This document shows positions 52,577 through 61,467 of a DNA stretch of 64,000 nucleotides, one piece after another. The position numbers and the translations under genes are program-made. Position 1 is the first letter of the stretch. The number at the start of each line of letters is the position of its first letter. The notes beneath the pieces were generated by a model. That model was not told the DNA's origin. It saw only the letters and a program-made list of their open reading frames with translations, and did not search any database. The stretch is from Polyangiaceae bacterium. GTDB taxonomy: Bacteria > Myxococcota_A > Polyangia > Polyangiales > Polyangiaceae. The DNA is taken from positions 434,001 to 498,000 of the forward strand of contig JADJXL010000028.1 of NCBI GenBank assembly GCA_016715885.1, in the 5' to 3' direction.

Positions 52577-53707
52577 ATGGCACGACGATCGCCGCCTTGG
52601 ATTACGCCCGCAACGCTTGCTGCGACACTGACGATGACCACGATCGTGTGGGCTCAGCAGCCGGCGCCTCCTCAACAGGGCACGCCCGTGCCGCAAGCTC
52701 CAGCACAACCGGGCCAATACCCGCAGGGGCAACCCGCGCCTGGGCAATATCAACCGGGGCAATACCCGCAGGGACAACCCGCGCCTGGGCAATATCAGCC
52801 GGGCCAATATCCGCAGGGGCAACCCGCGCCTGGGCAATATCAACCGGGGCAATATCCGCAGGGACAACCCGCGCCGGGTCAATACCAACCGGGGCAATAT
52901 CCGCAGGGGCAATATCCGCAGGGACAACCCGCGCCTGGGCAATATCAGCCGGGCCAATATCCTCAAGGGCAATACCCTCAAGGACAATATCCCCAAGGAC
53001 AATATCCTCAAGGGCAATATCCTCAAGGGCAATACCCACAAGGTCAATATCCTCAAGGGCAATACCCACAAGGTCAATATCCTCAAGGGCAATATCCTCA
53101 AGGGCAATATCCGCAGCAGGGATATCCTCCGCAAGGGTATGGTCCGGGTGCAGGTCCCCCGCCACCTCCTCCGCCCCCGCCGCCCAAGTGTTGTCGTTGG
53201 TCGGCGCGCGTCAATCCCTTCGATTTGCTATTTCGGCGGCTGACGCTCGAGGCGGAGGTTGCCGTCATCGGTCCGCTTTCGGTGCAGCTTTCGCCGTCGT
53301 GGATATTTGGCACGTCGACAGAGAACCTCGATGCGAGCGGATGGGCGCTGGCGGGCAACGTGGGCGTTTATTTCGAGGGCAAAGCATTGCGAGGTTTTTG
53401 GCTCAAGGCCCACGCCGGTTACGAGAGCTTCGATGCGACGCTGACGCATCCGATCCAGCCCAAAGACCCCGTGACGAAAGAGGTTGGCTCGTGGATATTC
53501 GGCGGCGTCATCGGCAATACGACGATATTCGGTGACGGAGGGTTTTCGTTGTCGGGCGGCATTGGAATTGGTGTGGCCACGGCCGATCCAATCACCATCG
53601 TTGCCGAATCGAAAAACCCCGGTGTGGCGCCAGTGGGGGTCACGTTCTACGACAAAGAGGGCAGCATAACCATCCTCGGAACGTTCGGCGTAGGCGTGAC
53701 GTTCTGA
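52577..53707 (+). CDS. outer-membrane protein with PGQYPQGQ repeats
   Basis: Exported protein of 376 aa, start ATG 52577, signal peptide to about residue 27 (VWAQ). Residues 44-185 are Gln/Pro/Gly/Tyr repeats: first PGQYPQGQPAPGQYQ units of 15 aa, then about 15 YPQGQ units of 5 aa. A Pro run (PPPPPPPPP) and KCC lead to a C-terminal domain of about 170 residues with amphipathic strands ending in GVTF, suggestive of an outer-membrane beta barrel. The repeats would form a flexible, unfolded linker or adhesive region. Repeat number is prone to change by slippage. Confidence 0.8.
   Translation: MARRSPPWITPATLAATLTMTTIVWAQQPAPPQQGTPVPQAPAQPGQYPQGQPAPGQYQPGQYPQGQPAPGQYQPGQYPQGQPAPGQYQPGQYPQGQPAPGQYQPGQYPQGQYPQGQPAPGQYQPGQYPQGQYPQGQYPQGQYPQGQYPQGQYPQGQYPQGQYPQGQYPQGQYPQGQYPQQGYPPQGYGPGAGPPPPPPPPPPKCCRWSARVNPFDLLFRRLTLEAEVAVIGPLSVQLSPSWIFGTSTENLDASGWALAGNVGVYFEGKALRGFWLKAHAGYESFDATLTHPIQPKDPVTKEVGSWIFGGVIGNTTIFGDGGFSLSGGIGIGVATADPITIVAESKNPGVAPVGVTFYDKEGSITILGTFGVGVTF
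52706..53130 (+). repeat. in-frame tandem repeats of the PGQYPQGQ region
   Basis: The DNA repeats are of 45 bases at the left (three to four units) and 15 bases at the right (CAAGGGCAATATCCT and variants, about 15 units). All are multiples of three, so gain or loss of units keeps the frame. A short-read assembly would tend to collapse this region. Confidence 0.9.
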
Positions 53708-53734
53708 TTGTCATTTACACTTCCCACCATCGGC

Positions 53735-54556
53735 TCAAAATCGAATCGCGCCCATTTCCCACGTAACGAGGGCGGATTTGTCTTCTCCGCGTACCAGCGT
53801 GAATTTCGTTTTCGCCGTGACGACCAAAATGATGGCGGTCGTGACCATGGCTGCTCCCGCGCCAAGCACGATGAAGCCGCCGGTCGTGAGATTCGGGTTG
53901 GGCCCCTCCACGACTTTTCCTTCGCTCGACAAATGGGCCGTGCCCGTGCCGTATCCGACGCCGAGCATCGTAATGCCACCAATGACGGCGACCCCGCCAA
54001 ACCCTCCGACCAAATACCCCACCTGACGTGCAACGAGGCTTCCGCCATCGACGCGGGCCACGACGTCGCCTTCGACACCCGATAACTTGAATCCTCGGGA
54101 AGGCACCATTCCGTCGGCGCCAAAGAAAAACGTTTGTCCCCTTTTGGCATTGATGACTTTGTCACACGGGGCGGTGCAGACGTCATTCACGAGAATACCC
54201 TCGCCCATTTCGTCGGACATCACGTGATTGATTTGCAAAAGGCGCACCCCCGGCCGATTGGCTTCGATATGCAGCCGAGGCAGCCCCTTTTTCGATCGGG
54301 CCTTCGCAGGTGCGGCCGGCTCCGGAGGCTTCTCCGCCGCAGGCGTTGCGGGGGGCGCTTCTGCCGGAGTTGTTTCTGCCGGGGGCGTTTCTGGGGGCGG
54401 CGCTTCGGCCGGCGAATCGGGCGGCGTTGGCGCTTGCGGCGCAGCGGAAGAGGACTCGGAGGTCGAGCTCTGCGGCGTCGGTTCAGCGGCCGTAGCATTC
54501 GGAAGTGCGACGAGCAAGGCGGATGTAACGGCAGCGGAAGCCCAAATTCGAGTCAT
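53735..54556 (-). CDS. exported protein with Pro/Glu/Ala linker and two membrane helices
   Basis: Protein of 273 aa, started at ATG 54556 (MTRIWASAAV) with a signal peptide to about residue 23. Residues 25-90 are a low-complexity linker of Pro, Ala, Glu and Ser (EAPPPETPPAETTPAEAPP). Then comes a PEGA-like domain (LHIEANRPGVRLLQI...CTAPCDKVINAKRG) with a Cys pair, and two hydrophobic helices (about 175-200 and 230-255). It converges with the repeat-protein gene, 27 bases apart. An envelope-spanning protein is likely; no enzyme motif. Confidence 0.72.
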   Translation of the reverse strand: MTRIWASAAVTSALLVALPNATAAEPTPQSSTSESSSAAPQAPTPPDSPAEAPPPETPPAETTPAEAPPATPAAEKPPEPAAPAKARSKKGLPRLHIEANRPGVRLLQINHVMSDEMGEGILVNDVCTAPCDKVINAKRGQTFFFGADGMVPSRGFKLSGVEGDVVARVDGGSLVARQVGYLVGGFGGVAVIGGITMLGVGYGTGTAHLSSEGKVVEGPNPNLTTGGFIVLGAGAAMVTTAIILVVTAKTKFTLVRGEDKSALVTWEMGAIRF

Positions 54557-54936
54557 ACGCCTCGGATACCTAGAGCCTTGGGCCGGTGCAAGCAGAATTG
54601 CACTGAGACCGTGTCGGTTTGCTCGATGTGCCTGCGCGGCTCCGTACCAAAGCCCAAACGAGCGCAACTTCGTCCATATCAATGCGAATTCGAATGAACA
54701 TTGAGGGCGCAAATTCTGCGACGAAGGTGCACCGCTTGCGTATGACCGCGTGTGTTCGTCGCGAAAACTCAAAAATTTATGCTCTTTCGTGGACTTGGCC
54801 CGATAATTGCTTAAGCGATTGAAGCTCGTGATATTCGCAGGCTGCGCCTGCTCGACGGGTGATTGAAACGGTCAACCGCCGCGCGTGCCGGAGCGTCATT
54901 GGTTTGACTGGAAGCACCATGCGGACATCAAAATGT

Positions 54937-54953
54937 AACGTTGCGGAAACGTT
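54937..54953 (+). promoter_or_regulatory. palindromic element AACGTT-N5-AACGTT, copy 1
   Basis: The self-complementary AACGTT occurs twice around GCGGA. The surroundings (ATGT before, AGGTTTT after) are also repeated in copy 2, giving 27 shared bases. It lies about 300 bases upstream of the regulator start. The symmetry suits a dimeric DNA-binding protein. Confidence 0.55.
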
Positions 54954-55072
54954 AGGTTTTCAGATGTCGGCATCAATGGCATGGTGGTCATTGGTTTGAC
55001 CAGAAGTAGATCGCGGACATCAAAATGTGACGTGGTTTGACCAAACGGACAATTGGGACACAAAAAATATGT

Positions 55073-55089
55073 AACGTTGCGGAAACGTT
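55073..55089 (+). promoter_or_regulatory. palindromic element AACGTT-N5-AACGTT, copy 2
   Basis: Exact copy of the element at 54937-54953 with the same flanks, 136 bases downstream and 146 bases before the regulator ATG. Spacing is close to 13 helical turns, so both copies could face the same side of DNA. Confidence 0.55.
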
Positions 55090-55234
55090 AGGTTTTGAAA
55101 TATCGACACGATGACCGAGGAGATCCACAAAAACGCATTCATGAACATAAACCTCGTGTGCATATCGTTCGTTTGGTGTACTTTGAGAAAAAGACATCGT
55201 TCGGAATTTTCGGAACTTACGGAGACCATTACCA

Positions 55235-56101
55235 ATGCCTGCTGCCCACGTACTCTTGGTTGATGACAGCACGACGGTCCGGATGGTCATCACGGCCGAG
55301 CTCCGAGAAGCTGGGTTTCGAGTGACCCCTGTGCCGACGCTGGATGCAGCTCGGCGTGCTCTGGCCCAAGCAAGAAACCGCGAAGGCATCGATTTGGTCA
55401 TTCTGGACCTGTCCCTGCCCGATGGGGATGGCATCGATTTGCTGCGAGAAATCCGGCGCAATCCGTCACTCGCGGACATGCCGGTGATGATCCTGTCGAG
55501 TGACGCGCGTTTTGGCTCGCGCCTCGAAGGACTCGGTGTGGGAGCCGATGATTACGTGGGCAAACCGCATTCGAAAGCGTATCTGATTGGTCGCGCACGG
55601 GCTCTCGCCGGCGCGCGCACGATCGACAACGTGGCGCCTCGCCCGTGGCGCGTGCTCATCGTCGATAGCGATAGTGGCATTCGGCAAACGCTCGCGCGGC
55701 TCTTGCGAGTCGGCCACGGGTGTGACGTGGTGACCATGGAAAATGCCGATCAAGCTGCGCAATACTTCGGTGTCGAAGGCATGGGCGCCGATTGTGTGGT
55801 CGTCGAACGTCGGAGTTTTCTTCGACTGCTCGGCGTGGTGCAATTAAAGTGCTCGAACGCCAACGTGCCCATGATCGTCCTCGATGACGCGCCGAGCGGC
55901 ACCTTTGTCGCGTCGACTGCTTCGCGTCGCCTGGGATCGCGTTCCCCCCTCGTGATGTCGCGCAAGATGGAGCTTGCGAGTGTCGCGGACGCCGTCCTCC
56001 AACGCCTCACGGAGGACGACGGCGGTAAGCCCCGCGTGGCAAGCGGATCGATTCCTCCCGCGCCGCGATCGACCCCGCTCAAGTTCGCCCGCGGAGCGTA
56101 G
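55235..56101 (+). CDS. response regulator with two receiver domains
   Basis: Cytoplasmic protein of 288 aa. Domain 1 (about 5-122) has acidic residues VDDST, phosphorylatable Asp in LVILDLSLPDGDG and Lys in GKPHSK. Domain 2 (about 138-255) starts WRVLIVDSDSG, but the acceptor position reads DCVVVERRS, with Glu in place of Asp, so it is probably locked or unresponsive. The C-terminal 30 residues are disordered. There is no output domain; it would work by protein contact, as in gliding or development pathways. No kinase gene adjoins. Repeated palindromes lie upstream. Confidence 0.88.
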   Translation: MPAAHVLLVDDSTTVRMVITAELREAGFRVTPVPTLDAARRALAQARNREGIDLVILDLSLPDGDGIDLLREIRRNPSLADMPVMILSSDARFGSRLEGLGVGADDYVGKPHSKAYLIGRARALAGARTIDNVAPRPWRVLIVDSDSGIRQTLARLLRVGHGCDVVTMENADQAAQYFGVEGMGADCVVVERRSFLRLLGVVQLKCSNANVPMIVLDDAPSGTFVASTASRRLGSRSPLVMSRKMELASVADAVLQRLTEDDGGKPRVASGSIPPAPRSTPLKFARGA

Positions 56102-56179
56102 TCCTGGGCCCCACGGCGCCGTCGAAATGACAAGAACCTGAAACTCGGGACACCGCGGTGCGAGTAGGCTGCTCCCGCC

Positions 56180-56863
56180 GTGTCCAATTCTGGGTATGAT
56201 CTTGCCGCGCTCGATGTAGAGCCGGCGCCTCTTACACCTGCGCAGCCAAGGCGCCCCGAAAATGCCGCTCGAAGCCTCTTTCATGTGACTTCCGCGGCCG
56301 TTGCTCTCGTGCTGTTGCGCCTTTGCCCGAGTCGCGAGTGGCTCGTCGCGGTCAGCGGCTCGCTTGCGCTCATTTGCTGGTCGCTCGAGGCTGCTCGGCG
56401 CCTGCATCCTCCGGTAAACGGCTATTTGATGCGGTTTTTTTCACGCATCGCGCACGAGGAAGAGACGCATCGAGTCAACTCGTCGACGTGGTATCTCACG
56501 GCGCTCGTGGGCCTTGCGCTTTTTGCGCCCTTGCGCTCGGCGGAGCTCGGGGTCGTCGTTTTGGGCTTGGCCGATCCTGCGGCGGGGTTCATTGGACGCC
56601 GCATCGGGCGAACGAAAATTCGGAAAAACCGCTCGCTCGAAGGCACGCTTGGTTTTTTCGCCGTCGGCATGGCCGCTGCCATGACGCTCCTCGTTGCATT
56701 TCATCCCTTGCCTTTGCCGACGATGTTGGCAATCGCCGCCGTTTCGAGTGCAGCCGGAGCGCTCATCGAGGTTGCGACGGTGCGGCTCGATGACAACTTC
56801 ACGATTCCCGTTACCGTGGCCATCGCCGCAGCCACGTTCGAACGCGTTTATCCCATGGCTTGA
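56180..56863 (+). CDS. dolichol/phytol-kinase-like membrane protein
   Basis: Integral membrane protein of 227 aa, GTG start at 56180, with about six hydrophobic helices. The motif LADPAAGFIGRRIGRTKI followed by KNRSLEGTLGFF matches the CTP-dependent polyprenol/diacylglycerol kinase group (SEC59/DGK1/VTE5), in which these residues bind the nucleotide. It would phosphorylate an isoprenoid or diacylglycerol lipid. It starts 78 bases after the regulator gene; no pathway neighbour is evident. Confidence 0.82.
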   Translation: MSNSGYDLAALDVEPAPLTPAQPRRPENAARSLFHVTSAAVALVLLRLCPSREWLVAVSGSLALICWSLEAARRLHPPVNGYLMRFFSRIAHEEETHRVNSSTWYLTALVGLALFAPLRSAELGVVVLGLADPAAGFIGRRIGRTKIRKNRSLEGTLGFFAVGMAAAMTLLVAFHPLPLPTMLAIAAVSSAAGALIEVATVRLDDNFTIPVTVAIAAATFERVYPMA

Positions 56864-56993
56864 GCGTCCGTGCGGGCGACTGCGGTTTGTCATGGCCTTG
56901 CCCTCACGCGGTAGTTGCATTCGTATCGACGAACGGTAGGATGCCGAGCGACTCCGCACCGCTTGGCCAACCATTTGCCAAGGAGCCGCTCTC

Positions 56994-57785
56994 ATGACCC
57001 AAGCGTCCCTGCATGTTTCGACGTTGATGAAGACCCCCGTGCTGTCGGTGAAAACCGATACGCCACTCGACAAGGTCTACCAGCTTCTCGTGCTCCAACG
57101 GATTTCGTCGGTGCCCGTGGTCGACGGAAGCGGCAAGCCGCTTGGGGTCGTATCCATGACCGACCTTTTGCGCGTTGGCCGATTGCAGCCGGCATCGTTG
57201 GCGGGCGTGCAGGCCATCGAGTTGCCATCGGAACCCGCGAGCGAGCACATGCACGCGGGCGTCATCACGATTGCCGCCGATGCGCTCGTCACACACGCGG
57301 CCCGCGTCATGGCCGACAACCATGTTCATCGCGTGTACGTCGAGGACGCGGGGCAACTCGCGGGCGTGTTCAGCATCGAGGAAGTGCTCGCATCCGTGCG
57401 CAGCTTGCGCATCGACCGCACGGTTGAAAGCGTCATGTCGCGTCCGGTCATCACGCTGTCGGTCAAGTCGACGATTGCCGACGCTGCATCGAGGCTCGAT
57501 CGGGTGGGCGTGACGGGCGTTGCGATTCTCGATGAATTCGGGTATCCGGTGGGAGCCTTCACGCAGGTCGAAGCGCTTGCGGCGCGTGATTTGCCGCCGA
57601 ATACGCGCGTCGAGGAGGTCATGAATTATGGCCTCGTGTTGCAGCACGTCCAGACGCCGCTTTATCGCGCTGCGGCGCACGCATTCGAGGCGCGGGCTCG
57701 TCGCGTATTTGCCATGAACAACGGCGAGCTCGTCGGCGTCGTGACGGGGCTCGACTTTGCGCGTGCGCTCGCTGCGCTCGCGTAA
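56994..57785 (+). CDS. four-CBS-domain protein
   Basis: Cytoplasmic protein of 263 aa formed by two CBS pairs: (1) TLMKTPVLSVKTDTPLDKVY...GVVSMTDLL and AGVITIAADALVTHAARVMA...GVFSIEEVL; (2) ESVMSRPVITLSVKSTIADA...GAFTQVEAL and EEVMNYGLVLQHVQTPLYRA...GVVTGLDF. Such tandem CBS proteins sense adenine nucleotides or act as Mg/energy sensors. No catalytic or channel domain is attached. The gene converges with the CAP-domain gene, their ends touching. Confidence 0.92.
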   Translation: MTQASLHVSTLMKTPVLSVKTDTPLDKVYQLLVLQRISSVPVVDGSGKPLGVVSMTDLLRVGRLQPASLAGVQAIELPSEPASEHMHAGVITIAADALVTHAARVMADNHVHRVYVEDAGQLAGVFSIEEVLASVRSLRIDRTVESVMSRPVITLSVKSTIADAASRLDRVGVTGVAILDEFGYPVGAFTQVEALAARDLPPNTRVEEVMNYGLVLQHVQTPLYRAAAHAFEARARRVFAMNNGELVGVVTGLDFARALAALA

Positions 57786-58406
57786 TCAATAGGGCTTTTG
57801 GCCGACCCAATTGCCCGGCGGATCGTAATTACAAACCCACATTTCCCACGGTCCATTGCCCCAGGGCGCGTTGTCCGGGCATTTCGCCATACCGCATCCG
57901 AGGCGCAACGTTTCGGCCCAAACGACCTGCGTATAATGGCCGCATACGTCGCTACACGAATCGGATGCGTAATCGTAATACTGAACTTCCGACACCCATG
58001 CATTCACGACGTCTTGCGGCGTGTCACCTCCCGACGTCGCGTAGAGATTCTCGCCATAATTGTTGCTGCTATGCTCCCATATGCATTTTTCTGCATAAGC
58101 TTGCGCCACCGCAGCAAGATCGGCCGACCACGTGAGCGGCGGCATTGGTTTGGCCGGAGCGGGATTGGCGTTTGCCCGAGCTTCATTGTGCGCCGCGGTC
58201 ATTCCATTCATGACCGCCGGCTCGCCGTCGCCGCCCATGGAGCCGCTGCTCGTCGATCCAACACCGCTCCCACCCACTCCCCACGTACCTTCTCCGCCCT
58301 CTCCACCCTGCCCACCTTTGGCAGGTCCGTCGTCCTTGCAGCCGGAAAACATCGCGAAAGCCAACGTCACACTTGCAAGCGAAATGAAAAGTCTGGCGTA
58401 GTGCAT
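57786..58406 (-). CDS. CAP-domain (SCP/PR-1-like) lipoprotein
   Basis: Precursor of 206 aa, started at ATG 58406 (MHYARLFIS), lipobox FSGC near residue 22. A Gly-rich linker (GGQGGEGGEGTWGVGGSG) follows. The CAP domain spans about 75-205 with NGMTAAHNEARA, WEHSSNNYGENL, CGHYTQVVW and VCNYDPPGNW, which include the His and Glu residues of the central cavity. CAP proteins are secreted and stabilised by disulfides; their activity in bacteria is unclear. The preceding gene on this strand (CapA family) ends 56 bases upstream. Confidence 0.9.
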   Translation of the reverse strand: MHYARLFISLASVTLAFAMFSGCKDDGPAKGGQGGEGGEGTWGVGGSGVGSTSSGSMGGDGEPAVMNGMTAAHNEARANANPAPAKPMPPLTWSADLAAVAQAYAEKCIWEHSSNNYGENLYATSGGDTPQDVVNAWVSEVQYYDYASDSCSDVCGHYTQVVWAETLRLGCGMAKCPDNAPWGNGPWEMWVCNYDPPGNWVGQKPY

Positions 58407-58461
58407 TCGAAAATTCGTACACGAGGCGGCCTTCAATTGCAAGATGTGCTTCTCGCGCGTT

Positions 58462-59508
58462 TCATAGCGGCGGAAGAGATCGCGTGCCCGGCGGGTCGAA
58501 CGGCGGCTCTTCGGTCGGCTCACCGTGAAACCGGGGCGCTCCGCGCTCGTCGATGGTCACCCGGCGAAATCGATGTGCGGCGATTCCGCGTTTGTCCAGG
58601 TCGAGCTCGAGCAATGCGCCATTGTGCGAGCCGGGGCGGACCATGCTGGAAAAAACGAAATTGCCCAATCCATATGCAATGAGTCGATCTCGGTATTTTT
58701 CCATGGGCTGAACGACGTGCGCATGTGCGCCAACGACGGCATCCGCGCCGGCATCGATCAATGTACGTCCTCGCAATCGTTGGTGACGCACCGGATATTG
58801 CGCATATTCGATCCCCCAGTGCTCGAATACGATCACGACATCCGCCCGTTCCCGAGCGCGCGCGACATCGGCAATGGCTCGTTTTTCTTCCCGATTCATG
58901 TGACCAATGAGCGCCACGCGCACGCCGCCGACGTCCCTTACCACGATGGGATCACGCGCATGATCGGCGGTCGTCGATCCGAAATGCGGCAAACCCGCAG
59001 CATCGAGCCGCTGGAGCATTTCGAAGTATCCGGCGTGGGACATGTCGAGCGTGTGGTTGTTGGCAATCGAGACCAGATCGAACCCGGCATCGACGAGGAG
59101 CTTGGGCGTTTGGATGGGCGCCACGAGAGGCTCGGAAATGGCCGCCGCGCCCTGCGTCGCCACGACGCACTCGAGGTTCCCGACGAGCAAGTCGTAGCTG
59201 CGCAATCGTTCTGCAACGTCGGCAAAAGGAAAGCTCGGATCGCGGCCGTGGGCAACGATCGCTCCAACACCGAGAGCCACCGCGACGTCGCCGGTCAATG
59301 CAATCGTGACGCGCTTGGGTGAGGCTTCCGCGGACGGCGCGGGCGGGGCTGCCGCGACCGGCATGGTGAGCCGCGACAAACCGCTCGATATGGCAACCGC
59401 GCGATGGCGCGCGGCCGATGCATCACGTGCCAGCCATGCGACGGCGCAGGCCAAAACGCAGAGCGAGACGAGAAGCGCGCGGCGGGCGAGCACGGCGCGA
59501 GCGTACAC
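58462..59508 (-). CDS. CapA-family (poly-gamma-glutamate synthesis-like) protein
   Basis: Protein of 348 aa with an N-terminal membrane anchor (about residues 10-28) and a metallophosphoesterase-like domain of the CapA type: LTGDVAVAL, LLVGNLECVV, SIANNHTLDMSHAGY, FEHWGIEYAQYP and AHAHVVQPMEKY with YGLGNFVFSS. Most relatives are periplasmic enzymes of unknown substrate; no capBC genes adjoin, so poly-glutamate capsule synthesis is not indicated. It precedes the CAP-domain gene on the same strand. Confidence 0.88.
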   Translation of the reverse strand: MYARAVLARRALLVSLCVLACAVAWLARDASAARHRAVAISSGLSRLTMPVAAAPPAPSAEASPKRVTIALTGDVAVALGVGAIVAHGRDPSFPFADVAERLRSYDLLVGNLECVVATQGAAAISEPLVAPIQTPKLLVDAGFDLVSIANNHTLDMSHAGYFEMLQRLDAAGLPHFGSTTADHARDPIVVRDVGGVRVALIGHMNREEKRAIADVARARERADVVIVFEHWGIEYAQYPVRHQRLRGRTLIDAGADAVVGAHAHVVQPMEKYRDRLIAYGLGNFVFSSMVRPGSHNGALLELDLDKRGIAAHRFRRVTIDERGAPRFHGEPTEEPPFDPPGTRSLPPL

Positions 59509-59547
59509 GAAGTCGCGGCGGAGCCCAAAGAAGTGCGGATCGTGGGG

Positions 59548-60093
59548 CTAGAGCTTCACCAACCCACGACGCGCGGCAAGCATGATCGCGCCGACGTGCA
59601 CGCCATGCACAATGGCTCCATTCATGATCGCGGGAACGATATCCGCCGCGTCGAGCAGCACGACATCGATGTTTTCGCTCGGATCGACACGCTGCTTGGC
59701 GACTCGGCGAGCGCCCGTGGCCACGAAAAAGTGCGCGCGCGACGTGAGACGGTGCGGTTCGACATGCGTCGTGAACAGGTGCTCCCAGTGTTCCGCGACG
59801 AACCCTGTTTCTTCCTCGAGCTCCCGGCGAGCAGCTTGCTCGGGCGTTTCACCCGCATCGATCACGCCCGCAGGAAGCTCGCGACTCACTCGGCCTGCGC
59901 CGTGACGATATTGATCCACGAAAACGAATTGCCCCATTTCTGTAACTGCAATGACGGATGACCAATCCGGTGCTTCGAGCAGGTGAAAGTCGGCAATCTC
60001 GCCACCATGTGGGAGCGCAATGTGTTGCTCCTTCACGGTGAGCCATTTTTTTGCAACGAGCGTTTCGCTTTTCGTGACCAACCACGGTTTCAT
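59548..60093 (-). CDS. NUDIX hydrolase (ADP-ribose pyrophosphatase-like)
   Basis: Cytoplasmic pyrophosphohydrolase of 181 aa, started at ATG 60093 (MKPWLVT; an ATG five codons upstream is possible). The Nudix box GVIDAGETPEQAARRELEEE has all catalytic Glu residues. The preceding QYRHGAGRVSRELPAG is typical of ADP-ribose pyrophosphatases, in which it shapes the substrate site. The C-terminus is short. Lies 40 bases upstream of the CapA gene on the same strand. Confidence 0.92.
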   Translation of the reverse strand: MKPWLVTKSETLVAKKWLTVKEQHIALPHGGEIADFHLLEAPDWSSVIAVTEMGQFVFVDQYRHGAGRVSRELPAGVIDAGETPEQAARRELEEETGFVAEHWEHLFTTHVEPHRLTSRAHFFVATGARRVAKQRVDPSENIDVVLLDAADIVPAIMNGAIVHGVHVGAIMLAARRGLVKL

Positions 60094-60179
60094 CTTCTCT
60101 TCTTTCAATCGAATCGAGTCGCTTTGCGACAGCCAACGACGGTCCGAGACTGAAGCAGACGTTTTCAGGGACTGCTACG

Positions 60180-61397
60180 ATGCGCGCCTCGATGACCGAC
60201 GCTGCCATCGCCGATGCAGAAAAGCCCCGCTCGTGGCTGTCGCGTTTCTTCGGCCTCGACCTGCTCGACAATCGGTACGCGTCTCTTCACGGCTTGCGTG
60301 TCGTCGGCATCGTCAGCGTCGTGCAGTGGCACGTGACGTGGATTCTCTGGGGCGAACAAGACGTTCCACTCAATCGTGCCTTCGTCGATGTCTCGACCTC
60401 CATCTTTTTTGGGATGGACCTCTTCTTCATCCTCAGCGGTTTCCTCATCGGCTCGATCCTCCTCCGATCGCTCGAACGTACAGGCTCCCAAGACCTTCGC
60501 CGGTTTTACCTCCGTCGTGTTCTGCGCACTTTTCCCTCGTATTACATCGTCCTCACCATCCTCGCGCTCGCGTATCCGCTCACGGAGATGCAGCGCAAGA
60601 ACTTGATCTTCGAGTATACGTACCTGACAAACTTCGTCTCGCTCCATCGCCCCGACGTCATCATGTTCTGGGGCTGGTCGATGGCGCTCGAAGAGCAGTT
60701 TTATCTGGCCGTTCCCCTGCTCTTCTTCATCCTGCACCGCTTGCGTAGCGATCGCGGGCGCATCGTGCTGCTCAGTTCACTCTGCGTCGTCGCGCTCGTC
60801 GTACGCCTCGTGATCTACTACCGGTGGCGTCCCTGGAACGACTTCATCCTCTACGGCGCGCTCTACTTCCGCACCTACACTCGCTTCGACACGCTCATGG
60901 CCGGAATCCTTCTGGCTCTCGTGCATCGCCGCTACCGCGACGTCATCAGCAAGTGGCTCGAGCATCCTCTACATCGCGCGATGCTCGCGCTTCCCGCGCT
61001 CACGTGCCTTTGGTTGCTGCTCCAACCATCCATGTTCGGCAAGGAGCACCTGCAGCTCGTCAAGGTGTTCTCTTGGGGCACCCTCACGAGCATCATGTAC
61101 CTCTGCGCGTTGCCGCTTTTGCTCTACAGTGACGGCATCGTCGCCCGCGTTCTTTCTGCGCCGTTCTTCCGCAAGGTCGCGACACTCGGGTACGGTCTTT
61201 ACTTGGTGCACATACCAATCATCGATCACCTCGTCGTGCCCGCCGTCAAAACACTCCATTCCCGAGGCATCTCGCTCACCCTGTTATGGATCGCGGCGCT
61301 CGCCACTACCCTGCTCGTCTCGTGGGCGATTGCATATGTGATGCACCTTTTCATCGAGAAGCCGTCGCTCTGGCTCCGCCAAAAGATTGCGGACTGA
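60180..61397 (+). CDS. acyltransferase-3 (OafA/YrhL) membrane protein
   Basis: Integral membrane acyltransferase of 405 aa with about ten helices. The family signature appears as LHGLRVVGIVSVVQWHVTW early (the conserved RxxA/His replaced in part), then MDLFFILSGFLIGSILLR, FYLRRVLRTFPSYY, and MFWGWSMALEEQFYLAVPLL in the centre. These enzymes acylate sugars, lipids or antibiotics using cytosolic acyl-CoA. A soluble C-terminal domain is absent. Divergent from the NUDIX gene. Confidence 0.9.
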   Translation: MRASMTDAAIADAEKPRSWLSRFFGLDLLDNRYASLHGLRVVGIVSVVQWHVTWILWGEQDVPLNRAFVDVSTSIFFGMDLFFILSGFLIGSILLRSLERTGSQDLRRFYLRRVLRTFPSYYIVLTILALAYPLTEMQRKNLIFEYTYLTNFVSLHRPDVIMFWGWSMALEEQFYLAVPLLFFILHRLRSDRGRIVLLSSLCVVALVVRLVIYYRWRPWNDFILYGALYFRTYTRFDTLMAGILLALVHRRYRDVISKWLEHPLHRAMLALPALTCLWLLLQPSMFGKEHLQLVKVFSWGTLTSIMYLCALPLLLYSDGIVARVLSAPFFRKVATLGYGLYLVHIPIIDHLVVPAVKTLHSRGISLTLLWIAALATTLLVSWAIAYVMHLFIEKPSLWLRQKIAD

Positions 61398-61467
61398 ACC
61401 GAGCTGACGCCGCGCAAAAATTGTTCTACGTACAAACGAGCCGGGCGCTGCCCCGAGAGGTGCTGCA

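Larger units (their letters stand above)
54557..55234. other. gene-free region with direct repeats upstream of a regulator gene
   Basis: No gene seen in 678 bases. The right half is AT-richer than the surroundings and carries two kinds of direct repeat: a CATTGGTTTGAC element followed by GCGGACATCAAAATGT at 54897 and 54989, and a 27-bp element around AACGTTGCGGAAACGTT at 54937 and 55073. They may be control sites for the regulator gene at 55235. Confidence 0.65.

Noticed and set aside
52706..53130. Regular tandem repeats that might be a CRISPR array
   Set aside because: Units are 15 and 45 bases with no unique spacers and stay in one reading frame with PGQYPQGQ peptides; they are coding repeats.
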